Origin: Isochrysis galbana
Taxonomy: Eukaryota > Haptophyta > Isochrysidales > Isochrysidaceae
DNA: 64,000 nt
Assembly (NCBI GenBank): GCA_018136815.1
Contig: CM030941.1
Span: forward strand, 3,020,984 to 3,084,983
Direction: 5' to 3'
How positions within the stretch are numbered: the first letter of the stretch is position 1; every line of letters begins with the position of its first letter. Made by a program: the position numbers and the translations under genes. Under the pieces are notes generated by a model, which did no database searches, had not been told where the DNA came from, and worked only from the letters and a program-made list of their open reading frames with translations. Positions 21,713 to 31,095 of this stretch are shown here, piece by piece.

Positions 21713-22462
21713 GAAGCCACCGCCTCTCTTTCTCTCTCTCTTCTCTCTTCTCGATCCCCGTCGACGAGCGAGCCGCCACGAGGCGACGGAACCACACAAC
21801 CACACGAATCCCTCGACAACTCTACGTTTATGAACCCTACATGTGAAACACAGTCAAACTTAGAAGTAAAACAGAAAACAGCAAAAACAGTGTACAGTAT
21901 TTTTTTTGCTGTCGAAAAAAAACAAAGAAAAAGAAAAACTGTGTAAAAATCAGATGTGCGCGGGGGGGGGGCACCCAAAATAAAACGGCGAAAAACATGT
22001 GTTTTGGGCCTCCGAAAAAAAACACTGTTCCTGTGTTTCACATATTTATGTAGGCCATGAACTATGAACTATGAATACTTTACTCTCCCAGCTCCTCAGA
22101 AGAACAAAAGAACGGACCCTTTTTCTATTAGAGCATCCCATGACTCCTACCAATCAATCCCTTCGCGAGCCCCCGCCGCCGAGGAGGCCGACGAGCGGAG
22201 AGAGAGGCGCTCCCTCCCCGAGAGTGCCCGCTCCCCACATCACATCACGTTGTTTATCCTCTTCAAGGTCGACGTTTACTCTATACTCGGAGGGCCGTCT
22301 CCAAGCTGTCTCTGGAGGACTTAACGAATTCTCCTCTGCGCTCGAGCTCAGTTCTTCCGAATGTGGGTCGTTTTATTCTGTTACCAAGGGCCTTATCCCA
22401 GGTGAAGCTCGTCCCGCTCGCGAAACCCTCTCTTCCACACCTCCCCCGCCCCGCCCCCCACA
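21713..22462. other. Intergenic, no firm gene
   Basis: This stretch is A/T-rich with long A runs at 21900-21950 and 22010-22025. A plus-strand frame opens near 22071 with GC-rich codons from about 22150, but it overlaps the better ORF at 22463 and has no recognisable domain. Confidence 0.35.
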
Positions 22463-22807
22463 ATGCTCTACCACGTACTTTCTCTGCTCCTTCTCGCACT
22501 CTCCTGGACGCACGCGGCGCTGGTGGAGAGCGGCGGGCGTGCGCTCGCCCGCCTCTCCCGTACCCGCCCGCCCGCCCTCCTCGCCCACCCCGCAGCCTGT
22601 CCCTGCCTCTTCTGCTCTCCGTCTCTCTCCTCTCTCTCAACCCTCTCTCTCTCCTCTCTCTCTCTCTCCTCTCCCTCCAAGATCTCTCCCCACGTGCCGG
22701 GCTGTGGCTGCTCCGCCTGCGCACGCCACTCCGCACTCTGCGACTGCCCCGCATGCTCCTTCCGCCACATGAGCGACTGCGCCTGCGCAGGCTGCGCAAA
22801 GGAGTGA
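22463..22807 (+). CDS. Small secreted Cys-rich protein with four CxCxxC motifs
   Basis: The product is 114 residues from ATG at 22463. A signal peptide is plausible: MLYHVLSLLLLALSWTHA, with cleavage after THA. Four CxCxxC motifs follow: CPCLFC, then after a Ser/Leu-rich segment encoded by CT repeats, CGCSAC, CDCPAC and CACAGC. The last three are spaced by 12 and 13 residues, with an RH pair between successive motifs. I do not recognise the family. Regular CxCxxC clusters could bind metal or form disulphides in a secreted or cell-surface protein; that is inference. The Ser/Leu stretch may be a microsatellite expansion or an unspliced intron. Codon choice is strongly GC3, as in the host genes. 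Confidence 0.45.
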   Translation: MLYHVLSLLLLALSWTHAALVESGGRALARLSRTRPPALLAHPAACPCLFCSPSLSSLSTLSLSSLSLSSPSKISPHVPGCGCSACARHSALCDCPACSFRHMSDCACAGCAKE

Positions 22808-22869
22808 ACAGCATGGTGCACAGAGCTTCTCCCCTCCGCCCCCCGCCCGCCCCTCTCGGTCTGCCCGCT

Positions 22870-24600
22870 AGCCTCGAGTGAGCGTATAGGCCTCGAGCGC
22901 ACCAGCCAACGCGGGCCCGTACACCGGGATGGCACCCCCGCGCCGCACCACGCGTACCCCACCGAGGAGGGGGAGATCTATGTCACTTGGGAGACAGAGA
23001 GAGGGGGGCGGAGGATGAGAAAGGGCAAAAATCATGGAAGCAGCGGGTAGGCCAGACGGGCGGCACGTATGAACGCACACGCGAGCTCGAATCACCAGAT
23101 AGCCGCCTCCCATGTATCCCAGAGTGGCAATAGTCACGATGCCAGCTGGCATTAGTCATCGATCCTGGTGGAGTATGTTGTAGGCTGTATTTGCTCGGAT
23201 GTATCACAAAGCAGTGACGCCATCCATTTCTTGGCAATCACATTACCTTGCAATTTGGAGTAGGTCTGGCATTGTGCTTGAAATCGTACATTATGCAATT
23301 GCATGAACTCCATTCCCAACGCCGTTGCGCTCAGCGGTGGTCGATGAACTCTCTCGCTATGCTGCAGTGAAATGGTCATGTGATCCCCATGATGCATGTG
23401 TGGCCTTGCATGAACTTCTGAGAGCATGATCCCCGACTCAAGCAGCAAAATGCATGACCATGTGCCTGTTGCAATCGCGAGCGGCTAATTTCTAGTTGGG
23501 ATGTGCGGCGGCCACGAGGGCGGCTGAAGGACAGACTGTTGTACCAACATGGGCTCCGCGCACGAAGAGCCTACGCGTTTTGCGTTTGGCCACATTGGTG
23601 TTGGGCGATTCGTCGGAATATTTGCCCTAAATGCAGTCCTTGCTACACTGGCGTCAATATTTCTGCGGCATAGCATGCACATGGGCACGCTTTGTTGTGG
23701 GCAGGTGTTTTGGGCCGGGAGCAACCGTCTTCCCGACAGTCCGTGCGCCTCCGATTCTCTGGCCCCTTCTGACGAATTGGGCTGACCCATAGAGTCTGAG
23801 GGCAATGAGGAGTGGGGCCACACCGGCGGTAGGCGCGGGGGTTGGAACGATTTCAGGCAAGACGATGTAGATGCGATACGATGCTTCAATATAGCCTGTT
23901 GACGCCACAACAATATCACATACACAAATATTCTTGAAATTTAATTGAGATTTGGAGATGAAATCTCAACAAATTTCATAATCATATTTCATATTTTCAG
24001 CGCGCAGTTTCTAAAATTTCACTGAAAGTTCTAAGAGAAGTCACTTCTCGGGGTATACCTCTTCCCCATGATCAAAATTAGATTCACACCTAGACACGCT
24101 AACGGTGATATCCCGGCGATGTACGCCGGGGTGAAGTGGGACGACCCACAACCAACCCCAGACCCCAGAAGGTCGTTTGCCTTCATTTGGTACCCGGTTG
24201 GAAAGGGCGCGCAGCCGCCCTTGCTGACCAAGCGGAAGAGGAGCATTCCTGAGAGGGGGTTGCCTCCCACAACCCCAACGCGGCAACCTGAGGAGGCCTC
24301 CCGCTTGGCCGAGACGGCAGCAACCTCGCTAGCCAACTCCACCTCGCCCTGCCGCCGGCGGCGTCCCGCCTGGGTCGGGTGAAGGCCCTTGGTCGGGGTG
24401 GCTAGGGTGACAGCGGTGCTACCACCCTGCCGGACCGCGCCGCCTCTTAGCCGCTTCCCTTATGAGACGGGTCTGAAGAAGCCGCGCGACGTCCACCATG
24501 ACATTGCGCTTTTGATGGCCTGGGTGGATGGGACTTTCTTCTCGATGGTTGGAAACATTAGCCGAAGGGTGGCCCTGTGAATATAAACTCGTGAGAGTAT
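22870..24600. other. Intergenic, no convincing gene
   Basis: Only short frames occur. The stretch at 23760-23830 on the minus strand resembles 30035-30110. The stretch at 23930-24020 is AT-rich. The plus frame at 24068-24382 has basic and proline-rich composition without a known domain. Confidence 0.35.
23760..23830 (-). repeat. Dispersed repeat F, copy 1
   Basis: The minus strand reads CTCATTGCCCTCAGACTCTA then TGGGTCAGCCCAATTCGTC. The plus strand at 30035-30110 reads the same with few changes. In both copies one frame gives an LIALR-x-YG-x-x-Q peptide, so a decayed coding piece of a repeat is likely. Confidence 0.5.
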
Positions 24601-24615
24601 GTACATGAACAAGGG

Positions 24616-25005
24616 ATGGTGCCGGTGTGGTTCGAGGCGTTCTGCATCGTGACGTCTGCGCTGATCTTCGCGCAAGGCCTTTGGGCTCGCAATGTCTTGA
24701 TCGCGCTAGCAGGCATCGTGTCGCTCCTCTTCCGCACTCAGCGCATTCTCTTCGGAAACAGCTCTCTTCTATGGATTGACGTATCGGTGGCGTGCGCAGT
24801 CGTCGCCTACGCCGCGCTTTGTCTCGGGTTGGACGTGCGCGCACCTACCGTCTTCTTCTTGTTGAGTTGGGGCGCGTGGTCAGCGGGCGCCCAGACCCTC
24901 TCGTACACCGCTCACATGATTGCTCACACGGCGGTGGTTGTAGCACTCTGTCACGGGTTGCTGTGTCGAGTGTCGTCGCGGGGGAGTAGCGCATGCAACC
25001 TGAGG
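24616..25005 (+). CDS. Hypothetical polytopic membrane protein, 3' end lost
   Basis: From ATG at 24616 about 130 residues look genuine: four hydrophobic segments (VWFEAFCIVTSALIFAQG, VLIALAGIVSLLF, WIDVSVACAVVAYAALCLGL, then FFLLSWGAWSAGAQ to MIAHTAVVVALCHGLL) and GC3-rich codons like those of the neighbouring host genes. I do not recognise the family. After residue 130 the frame enters the satellite and becomes proline-rich, so the original C-terminus is missing or lies elsewhere. It is either a truncated gene or a gene whose last exon was displaced by the array. Confidence 0.4.
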
Positions 25006-25009
25006 AAAC

Positions 25010-27430
25010 TTTCCCCGCCGGCCGAGCAGCCTACCCCTCCCCCGGCCCTTCCCCCCCCCCCCCGCCATCAGGCGACTCCCCCCCGTGCACTACTCTAGGG
25101 GGATAGGGGTGAAGGGCTTACTTAGATATGGTCCGGTGCCCCCCCCCCCCGGTGATCATTCCCCCCCTTCCTCCTGTTTCTCCGGGTGGGCGGCGGCCTC
25201 AGTCCCGACTTCTCCTGTAAACGGGCGCGGGACTTACCAATTTTCGGTGAGCTCCCACCCCTACCCCCTCACGCGGAAATGTGTCAGATTTCGCCCCTCT
25301 CGAAAACCGCGCACTCCCCCCCCCCGTTAGGGGGGGAAACCAACAACTTTCCCGGGACGCTGCACCACTTGGCGGGGTGGGCTGCTCGGCCGGCATGTCT
25401 TTCCCAGAAAGTTGTTGTTTTCCCCCCTACCCCCTCACGCGGAAAGTTGTCAGATTAGCCCTCCCCCCCAAACTATGGGTTTTTTTAATGGACGAAATCT
25501 GACACATTTCCGCGTGAGGGGGTAGGGGGGGAAACCAACAACTTTCTGGAGGCGGTGCACGACTTGGCGGGGTAGGGTGCTCGGCCGGTGTGCCTTCCCC
25601 AGAAAGTTGTTTGGTTTCCCCCCCCCCTACCCTCACGCGGAAAGTTGTCAGATTTCAACCCCCATGTAAAACAGTTAGCGTTTACAAAAAAAAATAGAAC
25701 GTAGGGGACCCCCCTCCTAAATCTGACAAGTTTCCGCGTGAGGGGTTAGGGGGGGAAACCAACAACTTTCCCGGGACGCTGCCACTTGGAGGGGTAGGCT
25801 GCTCTCGGCCGGTGTGCCTTCCCCATAAAGTTGTTTGGTCCCCCCCTACCCCCTCACGCGGAAAGTTGTCAAATTTCAACCCCCATGTAAACAGTGGGCG
25901 TTTACAAAAAAATGGACCAACACGTAGGGGACCCCCCTCCTAAATCTGACAACTTTCCGCGTGAGGAGAGAGGGGGGTAGGGGGTGGGGTAGGGGAAGGG
26001 AAAATCAACAACTTTCTGGGGAATGCACACCGGCCGAGCAGCCCGTACGTGATGTTCTGTTTTTTTATAGACGCCCACTGTTTTACATCGGGGTTGAAAT
26101 CTGATAGGGGGGGAAACAAACAACTTCTTGGGGAATGCAGCTCGCCTGAGCAGCCCTCCTCCCCAGGCCGTGCCCCCAGGAAGGTGTTTGTCCCCCCCTC
26201 CACGCGGAAAGTTGTTATATTTCGATTACCCTAAAAACGAGCAGTTTTCCATTAGAGGACTGCAATCTGACACCCTTCCGCGTGAGGGGGGAGGGGGGGA
26301 AAGCAACAACTTTCTGGAGGCGCTGCACCACTTGGCGGGGTAGGCTGCTCGGCCGGTGTGCATTTCCTAGAAAGTTGTTGTTTCCCCCCCCTACCCCCTC
26401 ACGCGGAAATGTGTCAGATTTCAACCCTCATTTAAAGCAGTGGGGATTTACAAAAAAAAAAATCGAACACGTAGAGAACTCCCCTCCCAAATCTGACAAC
26501 TTTCCGCGTGAGGGGGGAGGGGGGGAAAGCAACAACTTTCTGGAGGCGCTGTACGACTTGGCGGGGTAGGCTGCTCGGCCGGTGTGCATTCCCTGGAAAG
26601 TTGTTCTTTCCCCCCCCTACCCCCCTACGCGGGAAGGTGTCAGATTAGCGAGATCACAAACCGCGCATACCACCCTTTCAAACCGCGCATAAATCTGACA
26701 ACTTCCCGCGTGAGGGGGTAAGGGGGGAAACAAACAACTTCTTGGGGAATGCAGCTCGCCCGAGCAGCCCTTCTCCCCAGGCCGTGCAGTCTCCCCAGGA
26801 AGTTGTTTGTTTCCCCCCCTCTCCCCTTACGCGGGAAGGTGTCAGATTAGCGAGATCACAAACCGCCCCTACCCCTCTACGCGGAACGTTGTCAGATTTC
26901 AATCCCATGTACAAGTGGGCGTTTACAACAAAAAGAACACTACGTAGGGGACCTCCGTCCAGTCTGACAACGTTCCGCGCGAGGGGGTAGGGGGGGAACC
27001 AAACAACTTTCTGGGGGATGCCGCACGCTCGTGCAGCCCTCCTCCCCAAGTGGTGCATCGACCCCAGAAAGTTGTTGTTTTCCCCCCCTACCCCTCTACG
27101 CGGAACGTTGTCAGATTTCAATCCCATGTACAAGTGGGCGTTTACAACAAAAAGAACACCACGTAGGGAACCTCCGTCCAGTCTGACAACGTTCCGCGCG
27201 AGGGGGTAGGGGGGGAACCAAACAACTTTCTGGGGGATGCCGCACGCTCGTGCAGCCCTCCTCCCCAAGTGGTGCATCGACCCCAGAAAGTTGTTGTTTT
27301 CCCCCCCTACCCCTCTACGCGGAACGTTGTCAGATTTCAATCCCATGTACAAGTGGGCGTTTACAACAAAAAGAACACGACGTAGGGAACCTCCGTCCAG
27401 TCTGACAACGTTCCGCGCGAGGGGGTAGCG
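25010..27430. repeat. Satellite array of alternating inverted repeats
   Basis: About eleven units of roughly 200-220 bp. Each unit has two palindromes. One has arms ACAACTTTC/GAAAGTTGT around a GC-rich loop with GCTCGGCCGG. The other has arms CGCGGAA-GTTGTCAGATTT and its complement around a loop with TGTAAAC...GTTTACA. Between the arms lie GGGGGTAGGGGGG-type G or C runs. The last three units (from about 26880) are 219 bp long and nearly identical. Apparent ORFs inside are by-products. Confidence 0.85.
25045..25260 (+). repeat. Repeat family B, 5' part, inside the satellite
   Basis: The block from the GTGCACTACT border through AGATATGGTCCGGTG to AGTCCCGACTTCTCC and CGGGACTTACC matches the 5' half of the B1 copies in plus orientation. 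Satellite sequence lies on both sides, so the B element landed in the array or was swept into it. Confidence 0.65.
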
Positions 27431-27480
27431 AGAGCGAGAGCGAGAGCGAGAGCGAGAGAGAGAGAGAGAGGAGGGAGCGA
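27425..27480 (+). repeat. (GCGAGA)n and (GA)n microsatellite
   Basis: GCGAGA hexamers grade into GA dinucleotides directly at the right border of the satellite. Confidence 0.8.
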
Positions 27481-27654
27481 GGAGGGAGCGAGGAGAGGAA
27501 GGGCCCCTCGGCGCATGACGATCAGAGGAGGAGAGAGATCCCTCGTACTCGAGCTCTTTGCAGACCGAGGGTACGACTCAAGGGCCAATCGAAAACGCTG
27601 CACTGAGCGCGCCCTCGCCCTCGCTCTCGCTCTCCTCCCCCGCTCTCCCTGCTC

Positions 27655-27825
27655 CGTCGACTCTCCGTCCGTCGACTCTCCGTCCGTCGACTTCTCTCCG
27701 CCCGCCCCCTCCGCCCCTCCGCCCCCTCCGCCCCCTCCGCCCCTCCGCCCCTCCGCCCCCTCCGCCCCCTCCGCCCCTCCGCCCCTCCGCCCCCTCCGCC
27801 CCTCCGCCTCTCCCCTGCTTTCGCC
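27655..27825 (+). repeat. C-rich minisatellites
   Basis: Three copies of GTCGACTCTCCGTCC-type units are followed by many copies of a CCCCTCCGCC decamer up to about 27825. The long proline and serine frames across it are artefacts. Confidence 0.8.
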
Positions 27826-27829
27826 CCAA

Positions 27830-28354
27830 ATCTAAAAAGTTCGGACGGCCATGCCCACCAGCGCTGCATCAGACGCTCACTCCAATGCCCCACACGAAGA
27901 GCGCTTCAAGCGCAAGCGCAACCAGGAGGTGACCGACTCGGAGGGCATCAATTGCTCATGGAAGCGATTCTCCTGGTCGTGCTTTCCAATCTACTCGTCG
28001 ATTGCCGCCCGCGTCGATAGTGCACGTATGTAGTATCGGCCCTCCTCAACGGGAGCGCATCGCGAACCTGTTCCGACAGCTGGGCATAGACTTCGTGGAG
28101 GAAACGCCCTGGTGATTGTCGGGGGGCGGTAGCGGTAGCCGGGATTCAACAATCGAAACGTTTTACAACAAAAAAAAACTGGCACCGAATGAAGGCAAGG
28201 CGCCTGAAGAGGAAAACATAGCTACTACCGATACCGCCATTTTGGCTTCGCTGCGGAGCTATTACGTTTGGCTATTTAGCGCAAAGACATCGCAAAGCAC
28301 AGAGCCCCTCCTTCACGCTCTAAGACAGCGACAGATACCAGCGAGTCATAGTCA
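27830..28354. other. Intergenic, no convincing gene
   Basis: A short frame from 27851 (MPTSAASDAHSNAPHEE) and one from 28116 lack recognisable domains. Neither is supported beyond an open frame. Confidence 0.3.
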
Positions 28355-28757
28355 TAGACCCAGATGGGACAATAGGCTTCTAATAGGTTCTATTAAGAGG
28401 TCAAGGTCAAGAGGCCTACCAGACCTGTTAGCTGTTAATAGGTAATAGGTAAAAAAAAACCTTTCAATATTCTCGCCACGCGCGTGGCTATAGGCCTATA
28501 CTATAGGTACCGCTATCGTAGCCACGCCCAAATCATCTCGGATCCCTTCCTCTCCCTATTAGTAACTTAGCTGAGAAGTCAGAAGCCAATCATATTCATA
28601 ATGTACATCACATACTCATACATCTATAATATTAGTAAAATGAGTTTAATTTTGACCTGTTACGGACCTATTGCGACCTGTCAATAGGTCCTCTTAATAG
28701 GAATAGGCCCCCGAAACCTGTTGACCTTGTACCTGTTGTCCCATCCGGGGTCATAGA
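28355..28757. mobile_element. Small inverted-repeat element (MITE-like)
   Basis: The left end, TAGACCCAGATGGGACAATAGG, is matched in reverse at the right end by CCTGTTGTCCCATCCGGGGTC. Both are followed inward by related TATTAAGAGG/CCTCTTAATA blocks. About 400 bp lies between, AT-rich and non-coding. The ends are imperfect, so it is probably old. Confidence 0.5.
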
Positions 28758-28763
28758 TCCTAT

Positions 28764-28940
28764 TTGGACAAGCCTATCGGCTGCGCCGAGATCATTAGGG
28801 CGATACGACAAATGGCGAAAGGCAAGTCCACAGGGCCGGATGGCATACCGATAGAGTTCTACCAAAGCTTCGAGGAGCTCGTAGCACCGCGTTTGAAGGA
28901 AATGTTCCAAGAAGCGTACCGGGTAGGGGCTCTAGGGCTC
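28764..28940 (+). pseudogene. Reverse transcriptase N-terminal fragment of a non-LTR retrotransposon
   Basis: The translated frame contains IRAIRQMAKGKSTGPDGIP and then IEFYQSFEELVAPRLKEMF. This is the pattern at the start of the reverse transcriptase domain of LINE-type elements (K-S-x-G-P-D-G-I-P). No catalytic YxDD box follows; the similarity ends near 28940. No start codon belongs to it. It is a truncated, dead piece abutting a MITE-like element. Confidence 0.7.
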
Positions 28941-29072
28941 TACCGGAGGACACGTGCTCGGGAGCTCCGATTCCGATTCGCGTTCCGTGCCACTTCCCCG
29001 TCCATTTCACATGCCCGTCATTTGCCCTCCCCGTTCTCCCGATGAGCCCGTTCCGGGCTCCCCGGATGAACC

Positions 29073-29345
29073 GTGCGCCGCGCTAGCCGCCAGAGCGCCT
29101 CCGCGGCTCGTTTCCAAAGAGGAAACGAGCTTCGCTCCGACAAGCACAAAATCGGCGCTCGCGCCTTCAGCTGTCGCTCCTCGCTCCTCCGAGTTTCCAA
29201 GATGGAGAGGACCTTTCATCCCCCGCCCAAGAGCCACCCAATGCCCCATCCGAACCCGAGCCACCCAAGCCACCCCAAGCTGAGGTTGGAGCTCCAAAGA
29301 GCTCCGCCTCCCTCATTGATCATTGAAGAACTCCTTCTTCCAGCG
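29073..29345. other. Intergenic with a perfect hairpin
   Basis: GCTCGTTTCC, a five-base loop and GGAAACGAGC form a perfect 10-bp stem at about 29104-29128. No gene is visible. Confidence 0.45.
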
Positions 29346-29539
29346 CGCCGCCCAAGTCCGTCCAAGAGGCGCCTCCGCCTCCTGGGTGCGCGCGCTTTCC
29401 TCCTGGGAGGAGGTTCATCAGTGAGGACCAGTTCTTATTTTTTTTTGTTGAAACAAACTCTTTCCACCGACAAAACACTTCACCCACACGCCCACCAGAC
29501 CGGTAACGGGGGAGGGGGGGGGGGGGACAGGCCAAGCGC

Positions 29540-29986
29540 GTGCCACGGAAGATCAGGGTGGCGCGATCGCGTTCATTCCTCCGCGCCCAAGGGCGTTCGG
29601 GTCCTCACGCCTTTGAGCGCGGTTCTGTGACGACCCGGCTTGCGGTGGCCGCCGCCGGCGTCGCGCTCGCCGTCGCGTGGGTGCCCCGAGGGCGCCACTT
29701 CTCGCACCCCCATCACACGCTCGGGATCGTCGCCTTCGCCCTCGCCCTGCTGCAGCCGCTCAACGCGCTCGTGCGCGGCACGCCCGGCGCCCGCCCCGCA
29801 CGCCGCGCCGTGTGGCGGGTCGCGCACAAGGGGACGGGCTACGCCGTGCTCGGCGTGGGCGTCTACCAGGCCCTCTCGGGGCGCGCCCTCATGCCGAGCC
29901 AAGGCGACGCCGTTCTCGTCGCGTACGTGGTGCTCCTGGGCCTCTCCTTCGGGGTGCTCGCGGGGGGGGGGCTCATGGTAGGGTGA
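29540..29986 (+). CDS. Cytochrome b561-type transmembrane domain, C-terminal part
   Basis: The b561 domain carries electrons across membranes with two haems held by paired histidines. Here HFSHPHHTLGIVAFALALLQ, then LNALVRG, then RRAVWRVAHKGTGYAVLG match the second half of the b561 domain of DOMON/AIR12-type proteins (HH..G, LQ, N-x-x-x-R, R-x-x-W-x-x-x-H-x-x-x-G). The last helix and stop follow at 29986. The N-terminal helices with their histidines are absent, and the first 30 residues look like non-coding DNA read through. It is either a displaced last exon or a gene remnant. Codons are GC3-rich. Confidence 0.5.
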   Translation: MPRKIRVARSRSFLRAQGRSGPHAFERGSVTTRLAVAAAGVALAVAWVPRGRHFSHPHHTLGIVAFALALLQPLNALVRGTPGARPARRAVWRVAHKGTGYAVLGVGVYQALSGRALMPSQGDAVLVAYVVLLGLSFGVLAGGGLMVG

Positions 29987-30034
29987 GACTGGAAGGGAAA
30001 GGAGACCAAATGAAGGCAAGCCGCCTCAGCCGCG

Positions 30035-30110
30035 CCTGCCGCCGGCTTGGCCCCTTCCTCATTGCCCTCAGGCCCTATGGGCCATCCCAACTCGTCATTC
30101 TCCTTAGAAG
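30035..30110 (+). repeat. Dispersed repeat F, copy 2
   Basis: This matches 23760-23830 on the other strand: GCCGGCTTGGCCCCTTCC, then CTCATTGCCCTCAGGCCCTA and CCCAACTCGTC. It lies just downstream of the b561 fragment. Confidence 0.5.
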
Positions 30111-31095
30111 ATGGATCCGCTCGACATTCGATTGAACATGGGCTCCTGCGCTGGCCAACGCGCGAGCGCTGCTGCGCAAGCCTGTGCCCCCCGATTGGTG
30201 AGCGATGCGAGTTGGCTCGACGCCGTTCTTTTGCGAGAACTCACCCGTCGCGGCACCCCAGCCCGACATGCATCTCAATCCCTTTTCTACACAAACAATC
30301 TGGTCATCTACCTACTAGCGAAACCGGACAGGAGACTGGCAAAGCGCGGGTCAACACATAGCTAAGCAATCTCGAGCTGGAAGCTGGTACTGTCGCTTCA
30401 AGCATCACAGAATGTGGCACGCGCTTGAGGCTTCTGATTAACGTTGAGAAAAAGCAAACAAAATGCACGTCCGACAACAATGAGAATTGTTACGCGCACA
30501 GTTGGATCGGGACGTTGGATCCCGGAGAGGCCATTGCACATGGTGGCGCTCTGCCACTTTCATTTTGGCGAGCGCGTCGCCAAAACCGGAACAACAAAAG
30601 GCGACGTCGGCGTCGGCCATGACTCACATTCTCGGGGCCACGCTTGCCCTGCTGCCTCGCTATTGCCACGAAAGTGGCTAAGAACCGGACCAGTCCTCAC
30701 GTTGCGCGGAAAGAAGCGCTGCCCCAACCTCCGATCAATGCACCGGGACTCGCCACCGCGCTGTATTCAACACCCGAATCATGGGCCCCTGGGGCCCTTG
30801 AGATTCACGCACTAGTTCCCACGCCATGAGTGCCCCCGCTTGCCGCCGCACCGTGCTCCCATTCGTCTCAAGTTTCGTCCATGCGGCACGACGATGGACA
30901 AGAGGGCAGTGTCTCTTGAGAACGTCTTGGTTGGAAACTGGTACAGCGCGCCCGCCCAGCCCGAGATGAGCCATGGGTGACAACCACCGACACAAGGGCG
31001 CCTCCCACAGCACCCGCACGAAGATTTTCAACACGTGGGCCGCGCCAAATTCCGGCGAAGACTAAAGGCGCCACCATTGGCCGACGCCTGGCGCC
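30111..31095. other. Intergenic, no gene seen
   Basis: Composition is mixed. Frames of up to 123 codons exist on both strands but none has a recognisable motif. The right part is the 3' flank of the WD40 gene. Confidence 0.4.

Noticed and set aside
26678..27352. 224-codon ORF with two identical 73-residue repeats
   Set aside because: The periodicity is that of the 219-bp satellite, the complementary strand gives equally long frames, and the sequence is made of hairpins.
25010..27430. CRISPR-like array
   Set aside because: Units have no unique spacers of constant length, the repeats are long palindromes, the genome is eukaryotic and no cas gene is present.
27604..27835. Proline-rich protein encoded by the CCCCTCCGCC repeats
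   Set aside because: All frames on both strands stay open because of the decamer repeat; there is no flanking coding sequence.
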